From Leisingera sp. NJS204 (GTDB lineage: Bacteria > Pseudomonadota > Alphaproteobacteria > Rhodobacterales > Rhodobacteraceae), in NCBI RefSeq assembly GCF_004123675.1, contig NZ_CP035417.1:134501-198500 (forward strand): DNA of 64,000 nucleotides, in the 5' to 3' direction. Position 1 is the stretch's first letter; every line of letters begins with the position of its first letter. The position numbers and the translations under genes are program-made. Below, piece by piece: positions 56,518 through 63,842 of this stretch. Under the pieces are notes generated by a model. That model did no database searches. It was not told the DNA's origin and worked only from the letters and a program-made list of their open reading frames with translations.

Positions 56518-57066
56518 TCAGGCAGCGGGGGTCTTGGATAGAATCCCGGCTGTCACGCTGTCGGTCAGCTCCAGTGCCTCGTCATCTTTCAGGTGCAGCA
56601 GATCCGCAAGGGATGCACGGGCGCGTCCGACCCGGCTTTTGATCGTGCCGACTGCGACACCGCAGGTTTCTGCGGCTTCCTCATAGGAAAATCCGCCCGC
56701 ACCCACCAGGGTCAGGGCTTCGCGCTGGGTGTCAGGCAGCTGGTCAAAGGCCTGCATAAAGTCGCGCATGTTCAGGCGGCCGTCGTGATCGGGCTTGGAG
56801 GCCAGCGCCAAAGCCAGCGATCCGTCGGCATCCTCCACCTCGCGCTTACGCTTGCGGCGCAGTGAATAGAAAGTATTGCGCAGAATGGTAAACAGCCAAG
56901 CCCGCATGTTGGTGCCGGTTTTGAACTTGCCGATGTTGGTCCAAGCCTTGATCAGCGTGTCCTGCACCAGATCATCGGCGGTTGCGGAATTCCGGGTGAG
57001 ACTGAGCGCAAAGGCGCGCAGCGCGCCGAGATGCTCGGTCAACTCATCGCGCGGATCAGCTGTCAT
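56518..57066 (-). CDS. ecfG: EcfG-type RNA polymerase sigma factor (copy at 57 kb)
   Basis: A 182-residue ECF sigma factor of the general stress response group. Sigma region 2 is at about 10-80 (ALRAFALSLTRNSATADDLVQDTLIKAW, then MRAWLFTILRNTFYSLRRKRKREVED) and region 4 at about 115-165 (LPDTQREALTLVGAGGFSYEEAAETCGVAVGTIKSRVGRAR). It is very like the factor at 62184-62741. Preceded by nepR with a 4-bp overlap and by an EcfG-type promoter, so it probably regulates itself. No phyR or kinase gene adjoins this copy. Confidence 0.93.
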   Translation of the reverse strand: MTADPRDELTEHLGALRAFALSLTRNSATADDLVQDTLIKAWTNIGKFKTGTNMRAWLFTILRNTFYSLRRKRKREVEDADGSLALALASKPDHDGRLNMRDFMQAFDQLPDTQREALTLVGAGGFSYEEAAETCGVAVGTIKSRVGRARASLADLLHLKDDEALELTDSVTAGILSKTPAA

Positions 57067-57230
57067 TGGATGTCCTTCTTAGGAAGCTCAGCTTTGCGCA
57101 GCTGCTCAAGCAGATCGGTGAACCGCTCGGGCAGCGGTTCCGCTGCCAGTTCGTCAAAGGCCTTCTTCAAATTGCGGTCGATATGGTCCGCAGCACGGGG
57201 CACTTGTTGGTGGTGTTTTAGGTTTGCCAT
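57063..57230 (-). CDS. nepR: NepR family anti-sigma factor (copy at 57 kb)
   Basis: A 55-residue protein from ATG 57230 (AGAGGGA before it). The NepR core IDRNLKKAFDELAAEPLPERF, then DLLEQL, is complete. NepR holds EcfG inactive until phosphorylated PhyR takes it away. The stop overlaps the sigma factor start by 4 bp (ATGA). The longer frame upstream runs through the promoter and is not real. Confidence 0.92.
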   Translation of the reverse strand: MANLKHHQQVPRAADHIDRNLKKAFDELAAEPLPERFTDLLEQLRKAELPKKDIQ

Positions 57231-57261
57231 TTTTCCCTCTGCTCGACGCTCACCGGAAGCC

Positions 57262-57286
57262 AACGCGTCAAGATGGGAATGGTTCC
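57262..57286 (-). promoter_or_regulatory. EcfG-type promoter for nepR-ecfG (copy at 57 kb)
   Basis: GGAAC (57282-57286), 16-base spacer, CGTT (57262-57265) on the minus strand, 32 bases before the nepR start. Confidence 0.83.
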
Positions 57287-57404
57287 TGCCGGTGCCGTAT
57301 AAAACAGGGGCTGGCTGGACGAGCACCTTGGCCGCCGCAGATATCAATAGGCGCGTTTACGCTGGCTTGCCTGCCTGCTCCCAGCCGGAAACTCCCCAGG
57401 AGAG

Positions 57405-57899
57405 TCATTTGATGTCAGGCCGGTCATCTGCGCCACGGTGTGTCATTAAACGGCTGACCGACAGAAGCAGGGCCGCCAGCCCCGCCGTGAGAAAAGCCAT
57501 CACAGAGAAGCCGAGGCCCGCCGCCATTCCAACCGCTCCGGCAACCCAAATGCTGGCTGCCGTAGTAATGCCGCCGACCCGCTTGTCACCCTTGATGATC
57601 GCCCCCGCGCCGATAAAGCCGATAGCGCCCATCAGCCCCTGGGCCACGCGGGTCGGATCGGAAGACAGGCCCTCGGCTTGCATCTGACGGCCGAATTCCA
57701 GACCCAAGATAACAAAAGCGGCAGCACCAAGCGAAACCATCATGTAGGTGCGGATGCCCACCCGGCGGTGGCGCAATTCCCGGTCCAGCCCCAGCAGCGC
57801 ACCGCCTGCCAGGGCAACGGCCAGCCGCAATGCCCAGTCCAGCTGTAAGGCCCAGTCCAGCTGTGTTGAAAAGCTTCCTGCACCTGCGAATATGTCCAT
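57405..57899 (-). CDS. MgtC/SapB family membrane protein
   Basis: A 164-residue protein with four hydrophobic segments and the MgtC signature: GGALLGLDRELRHRRVGIRTYMM, then GAIGFIGAGAIIKGDKRVGGITTAASIWVAGAVGMAAG. Only the membrane domain is present; the C-terminal ACT-like domain of Salmonella MgtC is missing, which is common. Near the N-terminus LDWALQLDWAL reflects an 18-bp tandem duplication (57832-57864). An EcfG-type promoter lies at 57960-57984. Confidence 0.88.
   Translation of the reverse strand: MDIFAGAGSFSTQLDWALQLDWALRLAVALAGGALLGLDRELRHRRVGIRTYMMVSLGAAAFVILGLEFGRQMQAEGLSSDPTRVAQGLMGAIGFIGAGAIIKGDKRVGGITTAASIWVAGAVGMAAGLGFSVMAFLTAGLAALLLSVSRLMTHRGADDRPDIK
57832..57864. repeat. 18-bp period tandem repeat in the mgtC-like gene
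   Basis: A 15-base identical block occurs at 57832-57846 and 57850-57864, duplicating LDWAL in frame near the N-terminus. Confidence 0.85.
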
Positions 57900-57959
57900 T
57901 CAGCCGATCCTCCCGACAATACTCCTGGTCCCCGCGCGGCTGCAGGGGCACGACTGGCA

Positions 57960-57984
57960 AACGCCTGAAACGGCGCCGAGTTCC
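57960..57984 (-). promoter_or_regulatory. EcfG-type promoter for the mgtC-like gene
   Basis: GGAAC (57980-57984), 16-base spacer, CGTT (57960-57963) on the minus strand, 61 bases before the start. Confidence 0.8.
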
Positions 57985-58147
57985 CTGGCCGGGCTCCCTT
58001 GCGGGTTCGCTGCCAGGCGCCGGTTCAAATGCTCACCTGCGCGAGCAAGCGCTTGCACCCTTACTCAGCTTCCTGCGCCTAAGGGCCTATCATTATAGGA
58101 AAACTTGCGGGAATCCGATCATTTAAAAAGTTTCTCCAGCCAATTCA

Positions 58148-58173
58148 GGAACCTTTCAAGAAGCCCGCGCGTT
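58148..58173 (+). promoter_or_regulatory. EcfG-type promoter for the 58222 gene and entericidin
   Basis: GGAAC (58148-58152), 17-base spacer, CGTT (58170-58173), on the plus strand 49 bases before ATG 58222. Confidence 0.8.
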
Positions 58174-58221
58174 GCTTCGGTGCATCCCCAAGAAGGGGCA
58201 GAAACGTAAGGAGCTTAAAAC

Positions 58222-58710
58222 ATGACTCATCTGATCCGCACCACCGCCCTTGTTACGGCTATGGCGACGGCAGCTGCAGCCGGCTCAAAAGTCTCCGAAA
58301 TAGACGTGACGGCAGACCTGAGCGCGATCGAGAATTATCCGGCAGCCGCAGTCTGGACCAGCCTGGAAACAGACTTGGAAACCGCCCTGGCGGAGCGCCT
58401 TGTCGGCCAAATCGCGGATGAAGATGCTGAAGAGGCGGCGGAAATCCATGTTGAGATCGACTCCGTCATGCTGGCCAGCAATTTCGAACAGGCTCTGGGC
58501 GTTGGAGAATGGATGCTGAAAGGCGATGTGGACATTGATATGCCCGACGCATCCAAGGACATGCGTTACGATCTGACCGTTTCAGCTGACCAGCTGAACA
58601 CATATTACCCCGAAGGCACTGACCCGGCCGCCGTCGCTGTAGACAGCGAGGTGTTTTACACCGCCATCATCGATGCCTTTGCAGGCAACGTTGCGTCGAA
58701 ACTGAAGTAA
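58222..58710 (+). CDS. exported protein of unknown function (162 aa)
   Basis: A signal-peptide-like N-terminus (LIRTTALVTAMATAAAAGS) is followed by an acidic soluble domain (TSLETDLETALAERLVGQI, EAAEIHVEIDSVML, YDLTVSADQLNTYYP). No family recognised. A TAAGGAG site lies before ATG 58222. An entericidin-like gene follows after 10 bases and both lie behind an EcfG-type promoter, so this is probably a stress-induced envelope pair. Confidence 0.7.
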   Translation: MTHLIRTTALVTAMATAAAAGSKVSEIDVTADLSAIENYPAAAVWTSLETDLETALAERLVGQIADEDAEEAAEIHVEIDSVMLASNFEQALGVGEWMLKGDVDIDMPDASKDMRYDLTVSADQLNTYYPEGTDPAAVAVDSEVFYTAIIDAFAGNVASKLK

Positions 58711-58720
58711 GGAAAACACT

Positions 58721-58846
58721 ATGCGCATCATTCTCGCACTATTCGCACTGGCCGGCCTGGCCGCCTGTGAAACCACCGAAGGCTTTGGCAGGGACGTGTC
58801 GAATCTCGGCAATGAAATCACCGAAGAATCCCAAGAAGCACAGTAG
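58721..58846 (+). CDS. entericidin-like small lipoprotein
   Basis: A 41-residue protein: MRIILALFALAGLAACETT is a lipoprotein signal with lipobox LAAC, then TEGFGRDVSNLGNEITEESQ, the entericidin A/B motif. E. coli EcnB is a stationary-phase bacteriolytic lipoprotein; the role here is not known. It follows TAAGGA and ends before a strong terminator. Below usual ORF size limits. Confidence 0.85.
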   Translation: MRIILALFALAGLAACETTEGFGRDVSNLGNEITEESQEAQ

Positions 58847-58875
58847 AGAGCTGCTGTACTTCCTGGATGTTTATT

Positions 58876-58908
58876 GGCCCGGCGGCTTATCGGCGCCGGG
58901 CCTTTTTT
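58876..58908 (+). terminator. terminator after the entericidin gene
   Basis: Stem ggcccggcg (58876-58884) with cgccgggcc (58894-58902), followed by T6. Confidence 0.9.
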
Positions 58909-58952
58909 GCGCCGGTTGTGCTGAAGCGCCAGGCAACGGGACTGGTGGCGGT

Positions 58953-60437
58953 TCAGACGATGTCTTCAGTCGCCCCCGGCAAAGGTTGCCGCAATTCTGA
59001 CATCCTATCGGGGTCATGCGGAACCAATAGTCCGCGGCGCGCCTCGGGACGGCGCACCTTGTTGCGGCGGATTTCGTTCTGCCACCAAGCGGCTGCACGG
59101 GCCGGATCCAATGCTTCAGCCGGCAATTCTTCTTGCCACCAGTGCCGCGTCAGCGCATGCCACAACGTCCTGATCCTGTCTTGCTGCGTGATCCGCAGCG
59201 CTGCCTCAGTATCCCATCGCATTGAGCGCCCGTTCAGATTGGCTGAACCCACCATGGCGAAATCCTGGTCAGTGAGCAGAACCTTGCTGTGCAGATAGAT
59301 CATCGGAGATCCCGCCAGCACCGAAGGCGCTTCGCGGGCTGCCATGCGCCGCTGCACCGGGCTGGCAATACAGGCGCGCGCACCAAAGGCGGCGCTTATC
59401 TCCTGCAGCGCTTCGGCCTGCAGCGCCATGCCATAGCGCGCATCCAATCCGCGGTTTTCATCAAAGGCGACCTCCTCGGGCAGCGCGGGAAGGATCAGGA
59501 TCAGCGACAGGTCCGGGTTGCGGCGTGCGGCATCGGCCAGCCCGCGCGCAATTACGCTGGAGCGCAGGTATTGGGTTTCCAGATAAATCAGCTGCCGGGC
59601 TCGTTCGAAGGCCTCCAGGTGGTCCTCCTCAATCTCCTTCAGGACCGTCCTCGGTGATAAGGCCCAGAAACCGGCGCGGCGCGGTGCAGACAGCGTGCGG
59701 CGGATATGCTTGCCATCGGGCGGTTGCTTGCGCAGGGCGATTTCGTCCTGAAAGCGCTCCAGATGGCTTGCGGCTTCTGCGGCTTCGGGGCCGCGCAGCA
59801 TCAACTGCACATCGGCCCATGTTTCATGCGCCGGCTGGTCATGCTTCTGCGTGTCATAACGGCGCCGGTTCAGATCCAGCCCGCCGATATACAGAACCTC
59901 ACGGTCGATCACCGCGACTTTCTGGTGCTGCGAAACCGGGTAAAGCTGCGGCACACCCTGACGGCTGGCCGCGGCAGGCCGCAGACGTCTAGGCAGCTTG
60001 CGCAGTTTGCGCATCACGAACGGAGAAAAGGCAAGCCGCGGCAAGAGACCCGCCCGCGCCGGATGCAGAACGGCCGAGACCGATAGCCGCGCAGCCTGAT
60101 CCGGTTCAAGCCGGGCCGCGATCCCTTGCGCCTGTTTCAACGTGTCTTGTGCGGCGGCATGCAGCGGCGCGGCCATGACAGGATCAAAGTCGCTTACAAT
60201 CAGCCGGACCCGAACCCCGCGCTGTAATGCGTCAACAATCAGATCGGCCCAGGTTTCCCCGGTTTCCAGCGCTTCGGGGCTTAGCAGGCGGTTGGCGAAA
60301 TCGAACAGGCGGAAGCTGGCGGTGATTTCGCTCCGGGCATCCAGGACTGCGCGCTCAAACGCGGGCCAGGCCTGCTCCGCGGTGATCAGAACTTCAAAAT
60401 CACCGCGGCAGAGTTCAGGCGGCGGGTTCTGCTTCAT
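58953..60437 (-). CDS. phospholipase D-like (HKD) protein
   Basis: A 494-residue PLD-superfamily protein with two HKD motifs: HQKVAVIDREVLYIGG near residue 175 and HSKVLLTDQDFAMVGSANLNGRS near 400. Spacing and lack of clear membrane segments suggest a cytoplasmic or peripheral phospholipase or cardiolipin-synthase-like enzyme. ATG 60437 follows AGGAG and lies inside the end of the kinase gene (23-bp overlap), so it is the last gene of the nepR-ecfG-kinase-pld run. Substrate unknown. Confidence 0.85.
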   Translation of the reverse strand: MKQNPPPELCRGDFEVLITAEQAWPAFERAVLDARSEITASFRLFDFANRLLSPEALETGETWADLIVDALQRGVRVRLIVSDFDPVMAAPLHAAAQDTLKQAQGIAARLEPDQAARLSVSAVLHPARAGLLPRLAFSPFVMRKLRKLPRRLRPAAASRQGVPQLYPVSQHQKVAVIDREVLYIGGLDLNRRRYDTQKHDQPAHETWADVQLMLRGPEAAEAASHLERFQDEIALRKQPPDGKHIRRTLSAPRRAGFWALSPRTVLKEIEEDHLEAFERARQLIYLETQYLRSSVIARGLADAARRNPDLSLILILPALPEEVAFDENRGLDARYGMALQAEALQEISAAFGARACIASPVQRRMAAREAPSVLAGSPMIYLHSKVLLTDQDFAMVGSANLNGRSMRWDTEAALRITQQDRIRTLWHALTRHWWQEELPAEALDPARAAAWWQNEIRRNKVRRPEARRGLLVPHDPDRMSELRQPLPGATEDIV

Positions 60438-62187
60438 CTTGCTCCTGTTCCGGCATCGGCGCTGCTGGTGGTACGGCTCCTGCAACGGCGGGAAAGCCCA
60501 GCCGGTACGTAAAACTGTGCTCTGTTTCATGCGTGACGGCTTCGCCGTCAAGTTGAGTGGCAAACGCTGCCATCAGCCGTGTTCCGATGCCAGTTCCGCC
60601 GATTTCCTCCGCCGGATCCAGCAGAGGTTGCCCTTTGGTGTTGGTCAATTCCAGCTCCAGCCAATTCTCGGCGGTTTCGCGCAAACTGACACTGATTTCC
60701 GGCCGTCCCCCGTCGGGCACGCCAATGTATTTGACCGCATTGGTCATCGCCTCCGATACAAGCATTGACAAGGTTACGCCCTGATCCTGGCTGAGCGGCA
60801 TCTGTGCAAGGTTCGTTTCGATCGCAATGTCCTGTCCGGTTCCTGCATTCATGGTGCCGATCTCCGCGATCAGCTCATTGATCAGCTCCCGGCTGTCCAC
60901 GGTGGAAATGTCGGGGTTGGTGTTCAGGCTGCGATGGATCGTCGCCAGGCCGCGCACCCGCCGCTGCAGCTGTGCCAGCATCCTCCGGGCTTCGGGGGTC
61001 TGTGCGTTCCGGCCCTGCATATTCATTATGGACGCCACAAGCTGGAGGTTGTTTTTCACCCGGTGATGCACCTCGCGCAGCAGCATGGTCTTTTCCTCAA
61101 GGTCAAGCTCGCGCCGACGCTCTGCTTCGCTGAGAATCGCCACCATGCGGTTAAAAGACAGCCGGGCTTCCTCAAACTCGCGCGGAGGGCTGTTGAGTTT
61201 CAGGCTTGGGTCATCCCGCTCTCCCAGCGCATACAGCCGCATTGCCCTGCGCAACGCGCTGAGATGGCGGATCACCATTTGCTGAAGACCGAGGACAGCA
61301 ACCGAAATCCCGGCAAGCCACATCAGGACCGGGAAAGCGAGCGTCATCCAGGATGTTGGGCTGGCGCTTACGGTCATGGCATTTTCCACCGGCCAGCTGC
61401 CGACTACGGAAACTTGCCCGGGGAGAATTTCACTCACTGCGAAAAAACGTTCCTGGCCAGAGCGCGCGTCTTCAAAAAACGTGTCGCCGGTGCGTTGCAG
61501 CAGTTCCCGGCGCGGTACTGAAACCGGCAGGGCCTGTGCGGCTTGCTGCTCTGGAATGCTTGCGGACAGGATCTCCCCCTGCGCGTCCAGAGTGACAAAC
61601 CGAATACCCTGCTCGGCCCATTTTGTGCCGGACAGTGATTTGGTCAGCTGATGCGGAACCGCGATGGAGACGTAGCCCAGCAGGATGCCGTCGCGCTGCA
61701 CCGGGCTGGTTGCCACCAGCTGGGGACCGCTTCCGCCCAGTATCTCCTGGCCCGCCGCAAACGAGAGGCGAGCAGCCTGCCGGGCTTTGAGAAACGGCCA
61801 CTTCTCGGAGATATCCCCGATGCTGCCGTCCGAGGTGCATTCCATCGAGCCGCCGGGCGTGATGAAGGCGGCAAAAGTGAACGGGTTCTGGCCCTGGGTG
61901 AACGATTTCATCAGGTTTGCACAGCGGTCATCACTGCCGAACACTGGCAGGATGGCTGCGGCCAGGCCTTCTGTCGCGCCGCCGGCCCGCTGTAAAAGTT
62001 CACGCTCCTTGGCGGCGGCCTGCTGTGTGTGTGCCAGCAATGATGCATGGGACAGCCTGTTGGCTTCTGCCACCACGGCGTTGGTCTGGTACAGAGCGAT
62101 CAGGCCCAGCGGCAACAGCGCAAATGTCATCAGCGCGGCCAGGCGTACCAGCAGGCTGCCGGCCTGCAGCCGCGGGACTTTGATCAT
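60415..62187 (-). CDS. HisKA_2-type membrane sensor kinase of the general stress response
   Basis: A 590-residue kinase: transmembrane segment near 12-32, periplasmic sensor domain to about 275, second transmembrane segment near 280-305, a HAMP-like linker, then HisKA_2 with LREVHHRVKNNLQLVASIMN (acceptor His near 374). A HATPase domain follows (LVSEAMTNAVKY, EIGGTGIGTRLMAAFA). HWE/HisKA_2 kinases next to phyR usually phosphorylate PhyR, so this is a probable PhyK equivalent. Its ATG overlaps the ecfG stop by 4 bp. Confidence 0.9.
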   Translation of the reverse strand: MIKVPRLQAGSLLVRLAALMTFALLPLGLIALYQTNAVVAEANRLSHASLLAHTQQAAAKERELLQRAGGATEGLAAAILPVFGSDDRCANLMKSFTQGQNPFTFAAFITPGGSMECTSDGSIGDISEKWPFLKARQAARLSFAAGQEILGGSGPQLVATSPVQRDGILLGYVSIAVPHQLTKSLSGTKWAEQGIRFVTLDAQGEILSASIPEQQAAQALPVSVPRRELLQRTGDTFFEDARSGQERFFAVSEILPGQVSVVGSWPVENAMTVSASPTSWMTLAFPVLMWLAGISVAVLGLQQMVIRHLSALRRAMRLYALGERDDPSLKLNSPPREFEEARLSFNRMVAILSEAERRRELDLEEKTMLLREVHHRVKNNLQLVASIMNMQGRNAQTPEARRMLAQLQRRVRGLATIHRSLNTNPDISTVDSRELINELIAEIGTMNAGTGQDIAIETNLAQMPLSQDQGVTLSMLVSEAMTNAVKYIGVPDGGRPEISVSLRETAENWLELELTNTKGQPLLDPAEEIGGTGIGTRLMAAFATQLDGEAVTHETEHSFTYRLGFPAVAGAVPPAAPMPEQEQDEAEPAA

Positions 62188-62741
62188 GCGGCGCTTTGCT
62201 GGGCGACGATCCCAGCCGTGACCGTATCAGTCAGTTCCATTTTGCTTTCTTCATCCAATTCCATCAGCTCTGCCAGGCGGGCACGGGCACGGTTTACACG
62301 GCTTTTGACAGTTCCGGTCTTCACGCCGCACATTTCTGCTGCTTCGTCATAGGAAAATCCGCCTGCGCCAACCAGCACCAAAGCTTCGCGCTGCTCGTCG
62401 TTCAATTGCGCAAAGGCGGCGTTGAAATCGCGCATGTGAAGCCGCCCGTCGTGATCGGGCTTTTGCGCCAGGGCGCCGGACAACGCGCCATCTGTATCCT
62501 CCACCTCGCGCTTGCGCTTGCGGCGCAGCGAATAATAGGTGTTGCGCAGAATGGTGAACAACCAGGCCCGCATGTTGGTACCGGTTTTGAACTTGTCGAT
62601 ATTGGTCCAGGCTTTGACCAGCGTGTCCTGCACCAGATCATCGGCTGTGGCCCCATTGCGGGCAAGGCTAAGGGCAAAAGCGCGCAGGGCGCCCAGGTGG
62701 TTGACCAGGTCCTCTCTCGGGTCATGCGCGGAGTCAGTCAT
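62184..62741 (-). CDS. ecfG: EcfG-type RNA polymerase sigma factor (phyR-linked copy)
   Basis: A 185-residue ECF sigma factor: region 2 with ATADDLVQDTLVKAWTNIDKF and MRAWLFTILRNTYYSLRRKRKREVED, and region 4 with GGFSYDEAAEMCGVKTGTVKSRVNRAR. Overlaps nepR by 8 bp upstream and the kinase by 4 bp downstream. With phyR, nepR and the kinase this forms a complete GSR core. It would recognise the GGAAC-N16/17-CGTT sites found throughout 48-63 kb. Confidence 0.95.
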   Translation of the reverse strand: MTDSAHDPREDLVNHLGALRAFALSLARNGATADDLVQDTLVKAWTNIDKFKTGTNMRAWLFTILRNTYYSLRRKRKREVEDTDGALSGALAQKPDHDGRLHMRDFNAAFAQLNDEQREALVLVGAGGFSYDEAAEMCGVKTGTVKSRVNRARARLAELMELDEESKMELTDTVTAGIVAQQSAA

Positions 62742-62934
62742 CGGAGCGGTTCTCCTCCGGCTGGTCCGGGGCGCGGGGTGCGTGCGCTTCCTTTTCCTTC
62801 AGCTGTTTCAGCAGATCGGTAAACCGGTCCGGCACCGGTTCACTCGCGATCTCATCGAAGGCCCGCTTGAGGTTTTCGTCTATTTCGCGGTCGGCCTGTT
62901 CATTGCGCGGCCGGGCGCGTCGTGGCTGTGTCAT
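62734..62934 (-). CDS. nepR: NepR family anti-sigma factor (phyR-linked copy)
   Basis: A 66-residue protein from ATG 62934. The core IDENLKRAFDEIASEPVPDRF, then DLLKQL, is the NepR signature, with a basic N-terminus and a hydrophilic tail of about 20 residues not seen in the 57-kb copy. It overlaps ecfG by 8 bp. The start has no strong ribosome site; ATG 62943 is an alternative. Its promoter interlocks with that of divergent phyR. Confidence 0.9.
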   Translation of the reverse strand: MTQPRRARPRNEQADREIDENLKRAFDEIASEPVPDRFTDLLKQLKEKEAHAPRAPDQPEENRSDD

Positions 62935-62963
62935 GCAATCCATCGGTTTTTTGCGCAGTTTCT

Positions 62964-62988
62964 GGAACCAAACGCGTTGAGGCGCGTA
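62964..62988 (+). promoter_or_regulatory. EcfG-like promoter for phyR (CGTA variant)
   Basis: GGAAC (62964-62968), 16-base spacer, then CGTA (62985-62988) on the plus strand, 38 bases before phyR. The -10 differs from CGTT at the last base and overlaps the divergent promoter. Confidence 0.65.
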
Positions 62989-62995
62989 TAGTTCC
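62971..62995 (-). promoter_or_regulatory. EcfG-type promoter for nepR-ecfG-kinase-pld
   Basis: GGAAC (62991-62995), 16-base spacer, CGTT (62971-62974) on the minus strand, 37 bases before nepR. Confidence 0.85.
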
Positions 62996-63026
62996 ATATG
63001 TATTGCAAAAAAAGGGACGACGCAAA

Positions 63027-63842
63027 ATGACTGCTCACTCGGGAGAATTGATCGCCAGCCAGATTGGCGCAAACCTGCCCTACCTGCGCCGCTATGCCCG
63101 GGCGCTGACCGGCAGCCAGAGCAGCGGCGACAAATATGCGCTGGCTTCGCTTGAAGCCATTCTGGCTGGCGAAAGTGATTACGACAGCGAACTTTCACCC
63201 AAAGTTGCGCTGTTCCGCGTCTTTCATGCGATCTGGTCCTCTTCCGGCTCGCCCGCCGGGGAAGAAGAAGTCGATACAAGCCTGGCGGCGAAGGCGCAGA
63301 GACACATGCGGCGGCTTACGCCGAACACCCGTGAAGCGCTGCTGCTGCACACGATCGAGGAGTTCAGTGCAGCCGATACCGGCATCGTCATGGGGGTGAG
63401 CGATGACGAAGCTTCAGAACTGATTGCGATCGCTTACGAAGAAATGTCGCGCGCCACTTCCGGCCGGATCATGATCATTGAGGACGAAGCGATCATCTCA
63501 ATGGACCTTGAGGCCATCGTGACCGGAATGGGCCACAGTGTGACAGGCATTGCCCGAACCGAAGCCCGTGCTTTGGATCTGGCGTCCGAGGCCCCGGCCG
63601 ATTTGATCCTGTCGGACATTCAGCTGGCGGATAATTCCAGCGGCATCGACGCGGTCAACGGCATTCTGGCCAAGCATGGCGACCGCCCGGTGATTTTCAT
63701 CACGGCCTACCCCGAACGCCTGCTGACCGGCGAAGGGCCGGAGCCGGCCTTCCTGATCTCAAAACCCTACACCGAGGATCAGGTGCGTTCGGCAGTGAGC
63801 CAGGCGATGTTTTTTTCCTCGACCGAAACGCTGAAAGCCTGA
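63027..63842 (+). CDS. phyR: general stress response anti-anti-sigma regulator PhyR
   Basis: A 271-residue protein with a sigma-factor-like N-terminal domain (about 1-130, starting MTAHSGELIASQIGANLPYL) that mimics EcfG, and a C-terminal receiver domain with IIEDEAIISMDLEAIV, acceptor Asp197 in LILSDIQLAD and Lys in FLISKPY. When phosphorylated it binds NepR and frees EcfG. ATG 63027 follows AAGGGA; the upstream extension to 62922 crosses the promoter. Divergent from nepR-ecfG. Confidence 0.96.
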   Translation: MTAHSGELIASQIGANLPYLRRYARALTGSQSSGDKYALASLEAILAGESDYDSELSPKVALFRVFHAIWSSSGSPAGEEEVDTSLAAKAQRHMRRLTPNTREALLLHTIEEFSAADTGIVMGVSDDEASELIAIAYEEMSRATSGRIMIIEDEAIISMDLEAIVTGMGHSVTGIARTEARALDLASEAPADLILSDIQLADNSSGIDAVNGILAKHGDRPVIFITAYPERLLTGEGPEPAFLISKPYTEDQVRSAVSQAMFFSSTETLKA

